Part shown: positions 10,080 to 20,176 of the stretch, one piece after another | How the letters are laid out: every line of letters begins with the position of its first letter | How positions within the stretch are numbered: position 1 is the first letter of the stretch | DNA from: Ariolimax columbianus | Lineage: Eukaryota > Mollusca > Gastropoda > Stylommatophora > Arionidae | Direction: 5' to 3' | DNA: 64,000 bases | Assembly (NCBI GenBank): GCA_036924085.1 | Contig: JAVGWX010000005.1 | Coordinates: 95,718,730-95,782,729 of the forward strand | Program-made: the position numbers and the translations under genes | Notes under the pieces: generated by a model | Database searches by the model: none | Seen by the model: the letters and a program-made list of their open reading frames with translations, nothing else | What the model was told of the DNA's origin: nothing

Positions 10080-11940
10080 GAATTAAAACAATTAAAACAA
10101 ATGGGAAGTAAGGGGGCCAACACAGCATGTAAAAACTGCGCAAGAAAAGTTAGAAGAGAAATAAGAAAACATAAGGGAAGATACATAGTGGAAACGTGTA
10201 AGGATATAGAAAACCTGCAGCAACAAAGCAGAGAGAGAGATGCATTTAAAGCAATAAGAACACTGACAAGGGAGTTCCGTCCGGTTCCACGTGTCATAAA
10301 TGACAATGAGGATAACACATTAACAGAAAACAAAGACATACTGAATAGATGGAGAGAGTACTGCAGAACCATGTATGAAGATAGCACAAAGCGCTCAGTT
10401 ACAATCCTACCAAAGGATGAGAAAGAACCTGAACCAACATTGGAAGAAGTACGCTCTGCAAATAAAAGTCTGAAAAGGGAAAGTCCTTAGGATGCGATGA
10501 TATCCCAGCAGAGCTAATACACGCAAGAGGAGAGGCATGTGCTCGAGTCTATCACAAGCTGTGTAAACAGATATCGCACAGTGAAGAGTGGCCAGAAGCA
10601 TGGAAGAATTAAATTTATATTTACCTCCCCAAAAAAGGCAACCTAAAGCTGTGCACGAACTACCGAACTATCGCGCTGATCAGCCACGCTAGCAAGATAC
10701 TCGTGCGAATCCTATTAAGAAGGATAGAGAAAAGGTTTGAATCTGAAATTCATGTAGTCCAGACAGGTTTTAGGAAAGACAGAGGGACCAGGGATCACAT
10801 ATTAAATTTCAGGAATATCTACGAATAATGTAGAGAGTTTAATGTAGACCTGTACACATGTTTCATTGATTACACTAAGGCCTTCGACACGGTAAAACAT
10901 CAAAATCTGTGGAGAATCATGAAGGAAATGAAGTTTCCCTTGCATATAGTCCATCTCATTGAAAAGTATACCACGTTCAACAAGCTGCTGTCCAAGTATC
11001 TGGGCAAACATCAGATTGGTTTGCAGTACAAAAGGGAGTCCGACAGGGATAGTATTCTTTCACCTTATCTGTACAACATTTATGCAGAATGTATTATGAG
11101 AAATGTTCGAGAAGACGAGAACATTGAAAGTTTCGATCCATTTACGATTGCGGGGTACGAGATTCCAGAGTTATGATACGCAGATGACACAGTGATCCTA
11201 TCAAGAAGTGCAGAAGGGCTAGAGCAGCTACTTTCAGCCGTTAATGGACATAGTAAAGATCAAAACCTGTTCATAAACATAAATAAAACAAAAATAATGA
11301 CCGCCGACAAAACACAATGTCAACATAAATTTACAGTGGGTGGTGAGGAAATAGATCAGGTCACACATTTTGAATATCTGGGCTCAAGAATTGACAAAAA
11401 TGGCGACTGCTCGAAAGAAATCAGAAGAAGACTAGCTATGGCAATGCAGAGAACAGCCTGAAGAAATTATGGCAGTGCACCAACGAAATGATAAAAGTAA
11501 AATTCTTGAGAGCCTGTGTTTTTCTTGTGGCAGCTTATGGCTGTGAATCATGGACGATTACTAAAACTTCTAGACAAAGAATCGAATCCTTCGAGCCAAA
11601 TTTTACAGAAAGATCCTCAAAATACCCTGGACAGAGAAAATGTAGACATTCGGCAAGAGTTGAGCATAGAGGAGAATTGCTTTATCAATTCCATTGTAGC
11701 TAGAAAATGCAAATACTTTGGTCACATCAAGAGACACAGCGGTCTCGAGAGAACGGTGATGGAAGGTATGGTGCCGGGCAAAAGAGGAATGGGTAGATCA
11801 AGAAGACGATGGCACCAAGATATCCAGGAATGCCTGGGTATGACGGTGGCGGAGGCTGGAGTTTTGGCAAGGGAACGAGTTTCTTTCAGACAGACTGTGA
11901 TGGGAGCCACGTTCTACAAAGGACATGCTACATGATGATG
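10080..11940 (+). mobile_element. 5'-truncated RTE-like LINE
   Basis: Plus-strand frames match the RTE-like LINE of the 8.1-kb units (minus strand, 50961-53044). From 10085 there is the linker (KNCARKVRREI, TREFRPVPRVIND), then RT from about 10480 with CTNYRTIALISHASKIL, DYTKAFDTVKHQNLW and ILSPYLYNIYAE, the YADDTVILSRSAEG catalytic box near 11180, and the tail ending near 11935 with [10 protein letters not shown]. The 3' tail is ATGATGATGA. The endonuclease is missing. Defects are a 1-bp shift near 10475, in-frame stops near 10608, 10828 and 11175, a shift near 11040 and a stop at 11461. This copy keeps HFEYLGSRIDKNGDC, which is frameshifted in the copies to the right. Confidence 0.87.
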
Positions 11941-12138
11941 AAAGTGGAAATATAGCAACAATAATTCAGGTCTCAACCGTTGTTCTGACAACAGTATTGA
12001 CGAAGACGGGGGAGATTTCTAATGGTGTCTCCGATGTTAATCAGTATGGCCAGTGAAAAGGATGATCTGTTCGATGATTTTAAAGAAAGAGCCAGGGAAA
12101 AAAACTATCACTACGTGAATACTGTTTATAAATATTAA

Positions 12139-13660
12139 GTGCGGAGTAGCATTGGAGAAGAGCTTAGAAACGTATGTACTAAGCCTGGCCTAGAAATAAC
12201 AAACACCATCTTACTGCACAGGAAACGCCTCATCAAAGCATGTTGCACGTGGATCAACCCAGATGTATCATCCCATATTGATTACATATTAATAAGGCTA
12301 AGAAATATAAGACACCAGAGTAATCTTCAACATCTGTATAGATACTGATCATCGGCCAGTAGTAATGGTACAAACAGAATATCAGAGGCAAAGTCAGAGA
12401 AGATAAAAGTAATTATAGTCACAAATCTAAAACAAAGATTACAAGAGAAATAATTCCACGAAAGGACATACATTTTTGAAACACTAAATATACGTAATTT
12501 TGTACATATATTCTCGTCCAATGGAAAACCTCAAAATAAAACTTATTCTTAAAAAAGGCGACACAGAAGACTTTACAAACTACCGTCCGATATGTTTGCT
12601 GTCCTCAATGTACAAGCTTTTCACGAAAGTAATTATGAATAGAATAGACAAGCAAGTTGATGAGAATAAGTCTCGAGAGCAGGGGGGATTCTGGAAAGAA
12701 TACTTCACCATTTTGGAGCGTGTAGTCTAGTCGCCATTAAGCTGGCTTACTAGACTGGGATTACGACGTGTCAGGGGTTCGAGTTCACGCACAGGCAGAA
12801 AAAACAACCCGGGCGAGGTTCGTCCCTGGTACGACCAGCTGTAAATCGGTACAAGACGTATGAGTTGGTAAGATAGAGACAGCAAGGAAGGGAACTTGCG
12901 ACCCGATTTCACACAGGCTGCGGCTTAGTACATGAAAAGTTATCTTCATCCCAGATGGCAATTGTTGCCATGGAACTGACCTTTACCTTTGTTATTACCC
13001 CAAACAATTGACCACCTCAACACTGTCCAGCAATGAATGTTGAGGAAAGGAAAGTACGTATGTCCTTACGTCTGGTCATCGTGAACTTTGAAAATGCCTT
13101 CGACAGCATTGAAGTCAATGTACTCATAAATATTCAACGAAATCAAGACGCCGAGGATGCTCTGTTAATACTACCATAATTTACTGGCTAATTAATATAG
13201 CAATTCAACATGGCGTACGACAGGGTGATACAGTCTCTGCTAGGAAATGTGGCTTGGTACTGATCCCGTCATAAACATGACTCGTACATCTGCTTGGGCC
13301 CAAAGATTACGAACTTCCACTATATACATCATACGATCTCAGGAAGGATATCAGTAGGGTTGTTTAGCTTTAATCGCACCAGGACCATACTTGAACCGAT
13401 GAACAACAATGAAGTAAGAGCTCACATCTTCAACAGTCCAATCATTTCAGCCATGGTATTTGACTGCGAGGTGTGGAACCTCCGAAAAAGTGTCACGGCG
13501 CGGCTTCAAGCTACTCAATGAGAAATGGAAGGTAGAACTCTATCAATCTTGTTACGGGACCAGATCTGCAAAAACCGCCATCATGAGTCAAACTTACTTC
13601 AAAGACTTTGTAGATACAGTGATACTAACAACGTACAGATGGACAGCCATGTGATACGAT
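12139..13660 (+). mobile_element. Second RTE-like LINE, heavily decayed, split by a SINE
   Basis: Scattered plus-strand blocks follow the LINE order. The end of an APE-type endonuclease comes first (SHIDYILIRLRNIRHQ, about 12270-12330). RT fingers follow (NYRPICLLSSMYKLFTKVIM, 12579-12638; REQGGFWKEYFTI, to 12716). RT resumes after an insertion with IDHLNTVQQ at 13005, then VNFENAFDSIEV near 13083, HGVRQGDTVSA near 13215 and a tail with DCEVWNLRKSVTARLQATQ near 13463. Frames change several times and the catalytic YADD box is not recognisable. Its sequence differs from the 10080-11940 element, so it belongs to another family. Confidence 0.75.
12717..13004 (+). mobile_element. SINE nested in the RTE-like LINE
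   Basis: The LINE reading breaks at 12716 and resumes near 13005. The intervening 288 bp contain a B-box-like GGGGTTCGAGTTCACG (12774-12789) and a body and tail with CAGCAAGGAAGGG and CACAGGCTGCGGCTTAGTAC (12880-12930). Those last words are shared, inverted, with the SINE at 42955-43185 (CAGCAAGGAAGGGCAC and CAGGCTGCGGCTTAGTAC). The two copies therefore belong to one family. A clear target-site duplication was not found. Confidence 0.75.
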
Positions 13661-13679
13661 TGCCTGGCAATAGACTGTC

Positions 13680-13715
13680 TGTCTTTCTATATATCTATTA
13701 ATTTATTTATTGGTG

Positions 13716-13786
<71 letters not shown>

Positions 13787-13807
13787 ATATTTATCTATGT
13801 ATTTATA

Positions 13808-13841
<34 letters not shown>

Positions 13842-13850
13842 ACTATTTAT
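13680..13850. repeat. (TATC)n tetranucleotide microsatellite
   Basis: CTAT/TATC units run almost without interruption from about 13717 to 13785, with broken flanks from 13680 to 13850. Confidence 0.95.
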
Positions 13851-13889
13851 CTTTAATCCACTTATGTCGCTAGACGTCGAGGGGAGTTG

Positions 13890-14160
13890 TAACCTTCTAT
13901 GTTTTCCTATTATTTTCATTTTTTGTATTGGCAGGCGAATATCCGCTGGTGACTTGCCAGATCAATCCCAGCATCTGTTTGCCACTAGGAATATACGATC
14001 CCTATTTTTGGGACGAGTGGTGGAAGCGTAATTTAGAGCAAGTTACACCCACAGACTGTCTCAGACGCCATCTATGCCGCTTCGCTAACCACATAACCAA
14101 AACCATATGTTATAGCCACATAGTCCCCTTTTTGCGACATATTCAGTCCCTAGAATAATT
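13890..14160 (+). other. Possible single-copy exon, unrecognised
   Basis: A pyrimidine-rich run (13900-13931) ends in TTGGCAG at 13927-13933, resembling a splice acceptor. It is followed by about 75 open codons, including CLPLGIYDPYFWDEWWKRN. The peptide is Cys- and aromatic-rich and I cannot place it in a family. It could be a real exon or a chance frame. Confidence 0.2.
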
Positions 14161-14924
14161 TGAGTAGATTTTTAACTTTGAAAGTTGCCCGAGCTTACTC
14201 TTTTCGATTTCCAACTGTTGAAGTATTTTTAACGCGCGCGCTACTGAACACGGGTGTCTGATGTCACTACTCAGAGACCAGAGAAAATATTTACCGGATG
14301 ATCCAAGTGAAAAGATGAAAGAAAAAATATCATCCATACACACAAATCTCCTAAGTGAACTGAACAAAATTACAAACGAAATGAGGTTAACAATCGCACT
14401 TCAACCAATAATGCAACAATACGTCCCAACATTTAAAGGCAATAGCTTTTACAGGAAATAATGAAATTAAAGAAACTGTAATATATACAGTCACATCGCT
14501 ACTAAGTTAGAGAGAACTATGCAGAGAATTATGCAGAAGAAAAGTATGCGAAAATACTTGAACAGAAAAAATAATATAAATTCTTGGACCTCAGGGGAGA
14601 CAGCCAATTTGAAATTCGTAGGGGAATGGAACTCACGGTGCTCTTTACTGTGAAGAATAAATAGGCCCACTGCCCCTTCATGCATGACATAAAGGAAGAC
14701 AATTGAAAGCTGTGCATTGGGCTAGCAACATTATTGCGAAAAACAAATTGCTACAGAAACCAGCACTGCAGAAACAAGTAGTGTATTTGGTACAGTCTTT
14801 CCAGAGGAGATCAACTGTTGTGATGGCTTTATTCTTCGATTGGTGGGGAACGGAAACAAGAAGATGTGGATGTACTGGTGACATACTCACTTTAAGACAA
14901 TTCAGTTCAAAAACAATAGAATAT
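14161..14924. other. Unannotated sequence before an RT remnant
   Basis: Short Lys/Glu-rich frames occur at 14261-14461 and 14703-14925. They could be the degraded linker of the RT element that becomes recognisable at 14925, but no motif supports this directly. Confidence 0.3.
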
Positions 14925-15102
14925 GACAAGCATTTAAATATATCATTTATAGATCAGACGAAAGCTTTTGAAAAACTTTGATTGGGGTAAACTCTGTATA
15001 AAATTAGAGGACTGAAAATATCGATATAAATAAGATTTCAAATCACTACTGAAGTGCAGCACGGTTGTGTGCTAACGCCATTGTTGTTCAACATTTACTG
15101 GA

Positions 15103-15698
15103 ACAGAGTAGCAACCGAAGTCAGCACCAGCAGAAGGGGAACAACACGGGAAGTTTCAGCTTAATACGGGAACAGAGTAACAACCGAAGTTAGCCTTATT
15201 GCACCAGCAGAAGGGGAACAGCACGGGAAGTCTCAGCTTAATACGGGAACAGAGTAACAACCGAAGTCAGCACCAGCAGAAGGGTGAACAACACGGGAAG
15301 TCTCAGCTTAATAAGGAAACAGAGTAACAACCGAAGTCAGCACCAGCAGAAGGGGAACAACACGGGAAGTCTCAGCTTAAAACGGGAACAGAGTAACAAC
15401 CGAAGTCAGCCTTATTGCACCAGCAGAAGGGGAACAACACGGGAAGTCTCAGCTTAATACGGGAACAGAGTAACAACCGAAGTCAGCCTTATTGCACCAG
15501 CAGAAGGGGAACAACACGGGAAGTCTCAGCTTAATACGGGAACAGAGTAACAACCGAAGTTAGCCTTATTGCACCAGCAGAAGGGGAACAACACGGGAAG
15601 TTTCAGCTTAATACGGGAACAAAGTAACAACCGAAGTCAGCCTTATTGCACCAGCAGAAGGGGAACAACACGGGAAGTCTCAGCTTAATACGGGAACT
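15103..15698. repeat. Minisatellite of 67- and 77-bp units derived from RT
   Basis: The unit ACGGGAACAGAGTAACAACC followed by GAAGTCAGCC and CAGCAGAAGGGGAACAACAC recurs eight times. Long units (77 bp) contain CTTATTGCAC and short ones (67 bp) lack it. The first copy directly continues the RT reading at 15098, so the seed was LINE coding sequence. The similarity between copies suggests fairly recent expansion. Confidence 0.88.
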
Positions 15699-15884
15699 AC
15701 TTCTTGCAGAAATTTAAAGCCTAATGTACAAGGACGGAGAAAGATGTCAAAATCATATGAATGCACTTGGCACAGTCATTGAAAGATAAAATATGAAGAT
15801 TAGCATATCAAAGGCGGAGAGTGTGAAGATTAGCTGAACACCAGATCCAATTAACATTTACGTGAACAATATCAAATGAATACT

Positions 15885-16395
15885 TCTTCTTTGCGTTAGG
15901 TTTCGTATGCTCGTTTTATGCCTCCAGATGGGCTGGCATCCATGAAGTGACACGTCAGTCGCAGGTCCTCAATTGTTCCCCACAGTTTGTCTTGTATGTT
16001 TCTCTCCTCGGGCCAGATCTTCTCACGGGAGTCTTGGTGCAGTGGACATGTTTGCAGGATGTGTTCTGGAGTCTGGGGTCCTCTCTGACATGTACACTGT
16101 GCAGTCTGTGCTGCTTTCATTGTGTGCATTTAGTCTGCAATGACCTGTTCTGAGGCGGGAAATTGTGGTATACTGTTTCCTATTCAGTCTATTGATTGAG
16201 TCCTGTGGGTATTTACTGTTTGTTCTCTCTATCCACTGTTGTTTATATTTTGTTTTTGTATGTCTGCCTTGACTTCTGGGTGTGACACTGGGTAGGTGAA
16301 TTGTTCTCTTTGTCTTCCCTCCCTGGCTAGCCTGTCCGCCCATGCATTCCCAGGTATGCCGCAGTGAGCTGAAATCCACTGGAGGGTGATTTTAC
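15885..16395 (-). mobile_element. RNase H-type LINE 3' fragment
   Basis: Minus-strand frames read ITLQWISAHCGIPGNAWADR (RNase H His/Asp motif, about 16395-16335), then ISRLRTGHCRLNAH and CTCQRGPQTPEHILQTC (CxC, His, Cys) and end in a GAA-rich tail (AAAGAAGAAG near 15892). It is related to, but distinct from, the LINE at 5440-7640. Two frameshifts break it. It lies antisense inside the RT remnant and so inserted after that element. Confidence 0.78.
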
Positions 16396-16540
16396 TGTGA
16401 AAATAAATACAAATCCAACAGTTTAAATATCTGGGAAGTGTTTTTACGGAAGATGGAAAACCTGAGAGAGACACCGAAACCACGGGTTTTGAAAGCTTCA
16501 GTTGTAATGTAACAAATGTTATCACTATTTTTTTAAGAGA

Positions 16541-16812
16541 GATTGTTTGGAATTAGAAAATAATAATCGGGATATGAAAACAGAGATTGTTTGGAATTAG
16601 AAAATGATAATCGGGATATGAAAACACAGATTGTTTGGAATTAGAAAATGATAATCGGGATATGAAAACACAGATTGTTTGGAATTAGAAAATGATAATC
16701 GGGATATGAAAACACAGATTGTTTGGAATTAGAAAATGATAATCGGGATATGAAAACAGAGATTGTTTGGAATTGTGAAATTATAAATTGATTGGGACAA
16801 CAGAGATCATCT
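16541..16812. repeat. 44-bp minisatellite, six copies
   Basis: GATTGTTTGGAATTAGAAAA begins at 16541, 16585, 16629, 16673 and 16717, and in altered form at 16761, an exact 44-bp period. Copies are nearly identical except the last, which fades into unique sequence. Confidence 0.93.
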
Positions 16813-16939
16813 GGAATTATGAATGAAAATGTGAATGGTGTAACATCAAGTATTTGCAGTTATGGAATGCGCCAATGACAGATTGTTGTGAGAGGAACTG
16901 ATCGTCTATCCATCAATCATCAGTCAATCAAAATTTGTT

Positions 16940-17425
16940 ATACTCTCTCAGGAACAATGGTCTTCCAGAGATGCACGCCACGTCTTCCGGTCTAGTGTCA
17001 TATGTTTCAGCTCAATCCACGTCCTCCCAGTCTTTTTTATAATTACCCCAGGTACTCTCCACCACGTAGTAGAGCAGCCTCTGCTTCTCTTGTCCAAAGC
17101 TCTCTCCGCCATGCAGTAGGCCTGCCTCTACTTCTATTGTCTATAAAGTTCCAGAACATAGATTTACCTTGTAAAGCTATCAACTGGTTCCCCAATGCAT
17201 GACCTATCCAGTACTCCTCGTCATGTCCTGTTCCACTGGTCTCTGTCCAGTTAAGTCTTCAGCCTTGTTATTTTTTGTTCAATCATTGACGTTTTAGAGC
17301 CGTACAATAGAACCGATTTTACATTGGATTTGAAGACTTTTGTGCATTACCGGGCATTGTAGCTTTCTGTGTCAGTGACATTTTTCTCAATCAGTTTTAG
17401 TATCGATATTTACGAAACATTGACA
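16940..17425 (-). mobile_element. LINE C-terminal fragment
   Basis: Read on the minus strand, KVFKSNVKSVLLYGSKTSMI (about 17335-17276) and WIGHALGNQLIAL (about 17210) are followed by RSRGRPTAWRRALDK, RSRGCSTTWWRVPG and KKTGRTWIELKHMTLDRKTW (about 17045-16985). This matches the post-RT tail of RTE-like LINEs, where one GRGRP block is followed by TW..LE..AQDR..W. Here the basic block occurs twice, a small internal duplication. Several stops are present. Confidence 0.7.
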
Positions 17426-18540
17426 GAATCCCTGAAGTGTTTTATATTTTGACTAGAATTGTGCAAGTGATTGACAAGCTGGATTCACACTGACACCATA
17501 AGCCTTGAAGCAGTTGAAGCATTTTCATCACAACAGAGATGATTCCTTCCCTCCCCCACTAAAAGCACTTTTTTTTAAACTAAGAAATGTTTAAATGTCA
17601 TTCTTATATCAAACATTACTGAAAGATTACTTCCACAGAACAATGGTTAGTTTCCAAAAACGTATTAACATTTTTAGGGGGGACTTTTGACATCCGAAAT
17701 TACATAGTTCGCTTTTTTATTGACGAAGGTGCGGCTATTTCAGCCACAAGAAATTATTTTAGTTATCTTAAGACTATTACGTCATTATGCTTATGTGTGT
17801 ACGTGATGCAGTGTTTCTGTCGGTCGTACCGTTGGAGACCCTTGTTGTACAAGATTGAGAAACCTTTAGATTGGAGAGACTGTTGGAGAAATGCTTCCTT
17901 CAAATTGGATAAGGCCTCCTAGTGTGGACATTTTTGGTTTCTATAGAGGTCTTGTCACGATAAAGGTGAAGCATACGAGCCAGAAACAAACAAAAACTAG
18001 AAATGTAAAATAAAACGATGTTTAATAGCGCTACATGGGCAAGCAGGAAATGAAGGTTTAAAGAGGGACAGAAAGTGCACACCAGAATTTTATTAAAGAA
18101 GAAACGAAACAAAAAACATGGACATGTTGATGTGGAACTGGACATATTTCCAAAATGATAAATAATTCAACATTTGAAAAAATAAAGCAGAGATTATGAC
18201 TGCTACTAAAAATTGTATTTTATTTGAGAAATATAAAACTGAACATTTGGATGTTGATGTTCGAAGCCACTCGTGCTGAGAGCTTTCTTAACTGATGACG
18301 GCTTTTTTATGGTAGCGGGTTACATTTGCTCTTATTACATCCTGACGCGTTCTTGTGAAGTCATCCTGGCCCTAGCGCAATAAGACGCATATCAGTATGA
18401 CCACCACTGTGGGGATTACAATGCCGATTGCCACTACGTTTTCAAGATTACGGTGGCACAATCCGTATGTTTCTGCTGGCCATGATTACTCTTCTCTCCA
18501 AACATGTGAATGTCATACAATATTGTTCAAATCGTTTTTC
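17426..18540. other. Unannotated AT-rich sequence
   Basis: About 1.1 kb with no motif, repeat array or long frame that I can support. Only short AT-rich homopolymer runs are visible. Confidence 0.45.
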
Positions 18541-18544
18541 AATA

Positions 18545-18726
18545 GAAAAAAATGCCAATTCATGGGCCGGTCATGTGTTGCACATGCTGGATAACAGATG
18601 GACACGTAGAGGGACGTCGGTGTGGCCCTACAACTTTAGACGCCCTCTCGAGCGACCGAATCTGAGTTGGAGAGAAGACCTGAAGGAGGCCCTGTGCTCA
18701 AGGCGGTACACCAAGGCAAAAGAGTG
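18545..18726 (+). mobile_element. LINE C-terminal fragment
   Basis: The frame reads SWAGHVLHMLDNRWTRRGTS, then RPLERPNLSWREDLKEAL. This is the WAGH-ARM-DNRWT and GRP--RW-DD tail found after the RT in RTE/L1-like elements. The upstream RT is absent, and a 5' breakpoint lies near 18545. Confidence 0.7.
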
Positions 18727-18937
18727 AAATTGGTTTCCTTAACATTTGGCTACTTGACATCAAACACGCGAGACTGATGGAATACAAGGATTTTTCCTGT
18801 ATTTATGTAAGATGAATTATGCATGTTTTTGCATTAAGATGTAAGTGAAGTCTCTCAACGGACGCACTTTTGTTTGACTCATTATAATTTGAGCCGTCTT
18901 CTCTGTCGTGATTGTTTCCTGTGTGTAAGATTCTTCC

Positions 18938-18961
18938 TTTTTTTTTTTTTTTTTTTTTTTT
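18938..18961. repeat. Poly-T run
   Basis: An uninterrupted T run of about 23 bases. On the minus strand it would be a poly-A tail, but no element ending there was identified. Confidence 0.8.
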
Positions 18962-19074
18962 GTCGTACTGTTTTTGCCACGAGGCGTCGAATGAAGGCAG
19001 GATGCGTCGATTTCTTGTTATCGCCAGACGCGAGGCTTGTGCTGTTGTTAGCTGGAGCTTTCTGAGTGTGTCTG

Positions 19075-19200
19075 AGACACCTTCGACCACCAACGTCGAG
19101 GTCTGTGCCTTGCACGTGGACCGAAGACCTGCATATGATATGCTCTTGCTGTAGGCTGGTCGTAATGCATTCTGACTAAATGCCCAAATCGCTTGATTTT
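19075..19200 (-). mobile_element. LINE C-terminal fragment
   Basis: The minus strand encodes SEKIKRFGHLVRMHYDQPTA followed by RHRPRRWWSK, the FGH-RM and RPRRW tail signature of LINE ORFs. No RT remains. A 12-bp array directly abuts the N-terminal side of this fragment and is in frame with it. Confidence 0.65.
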
Positions 19201-19204
19201 CTCG

Positions 19205-19290
19205 GAGTCAATATAGCCCTCAATGTAGGTCTCAATATAGCCCTCAATATAGCCCTCAATACAGGTCTCAATATAGGCCTTAATGTAGGC
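19205..19290. repeat. 12-bp tandem repeat
   Basis: CAATATAGCCCT and variants (CAATGTAGGTCT, CAATACAGGTCT) recur about seven times. On the minus strand they give a repeating Tyr-Ile-Glu-Gly/Thr frame that runs into the LINE fragment. Confidence 0.85.
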
Positions 19291-19504
19291 GTCATCCGCA
19301 CCTGCCAGTTTGTCACAGAGAGTGCGGAAAAGTAGCATGCTGACCATTATCACAAAGTTAGTAAAGATCCTCTGTGCTTTGTACCATTATCTATGCTATG
19401 GAAATGTGGACCATGCATGATTCAAAATCAAGAAGAGTGAATGATTTTTATTTGCACTACTTAAAGTGAAAATGTTGAATTTCATGAAGTTACAGGGTGA
19501 CAAA

Positions 19505-19655
19505 CAACGATGTATTGGGCCGTGCGAAGATTGCCAGTTTAGTTACGATTCTCCGCCAGCGCCTCTTAACGTGGCTAGGACACTTGCGCAGAATGAAGGA
19601 AGAGTAAATTCAAAAAGATATAATTTACGGAGAGTTGACCACGAGCAGCCTTAAC
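19505..19655 (+). mobile_element. LINE C-terminal fragment
   Basis: A frame starting near 19508 gives RAKIASLVTILRQRLLTWLG, then HLRRMKEE and IQKDIIYGELTT. This matches a LINE tail in which RAKIPS, LRWLGHVRRM and PKDLLYGEL are conserved. One stop interrupts it. The motif set differs from the neighbouring fragments, so this is a fourth LINE tail type within 3 kb. Confidence 0.68.
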
Positions 19656-19898
19656 TCCACACCATACATATCTGTACCTTAAATCACCTTAACTCTGCTT
19701 CACACGCATCTGCACGTTGAATCACATTAACTCCCTACTCGGATATCTGCACCTTGCACATCTTTACCTCCGCTCCCAGCACATTTTTACCGTGTATCTC
19801 TCTACCGCCGATCCACGCACATCCGTACTTTGCACATTTTAAATGTCTGCACATAAAAACCTTGGCATCCCTCTCTCCACTTACATGCATCTTGCATA

Positions 19899-19933
<35 letters not shown>

Positions 19934-19934
19934 A

Positions 19935-19966
<32 letters not shown>

Positions 19967-20170
19967 CTTTCACATCTGCACTTTACACCTCCTCTTCCCA
20001 TACATCAGCAATTTAGCTTTTCCCACACATTCGCTCCTTGCACATTCCTTTCTTCACATACGCAGTTTATACTCCCCCCCCACCCCCCCCCACCCCCATC
20101 CATCAACACATCCAAACCTTGTACCTCCCACCACCACCACCCCCCCCCCCCTCGACACTTACACCCACCC
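19656..20170. repeat. Degenerate repeats, (CT)n and C-rich runs
   Basis: Irregular units containing CACCTTAACTC, ATCTGCACCTT and CACATCTG recur about every 35-50 bp. A (CT)n block (19895-19966) and poly-C runs (20075-20095, 20140-20152) follow, leading into the 34-bp array. No gene is visible. Confidence 0.7.
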
Positions 20171-20176
20171 CCACTC

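Larger units (their letters stand above)
14925..16500 (+). mobile_element. RT remnant interrupted by a minisatellite and a LINE
   Basis: Three separated plus-strand blocks follow RT order. The palm motif ISFIDQTKAFEKL is at 14940-14979 and TEVQHGCVLTPLLFNIY at 15048-15098. After a 600-bp tandem array, CQNHMNALGTVIER and NMKISISKAESVKIS (15746-15830) match the RT thumb, and QFKYLGSVFTEDGKPERDTE (16419-16478) matches the next conserved LINE motif. The last two blocks are separated by an antisense LINE tail at 15885-16395. No YADD box remains; it would have been in the segment replaced by the array. It is probably another RTE-like lineage. Confidence 0.72.
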
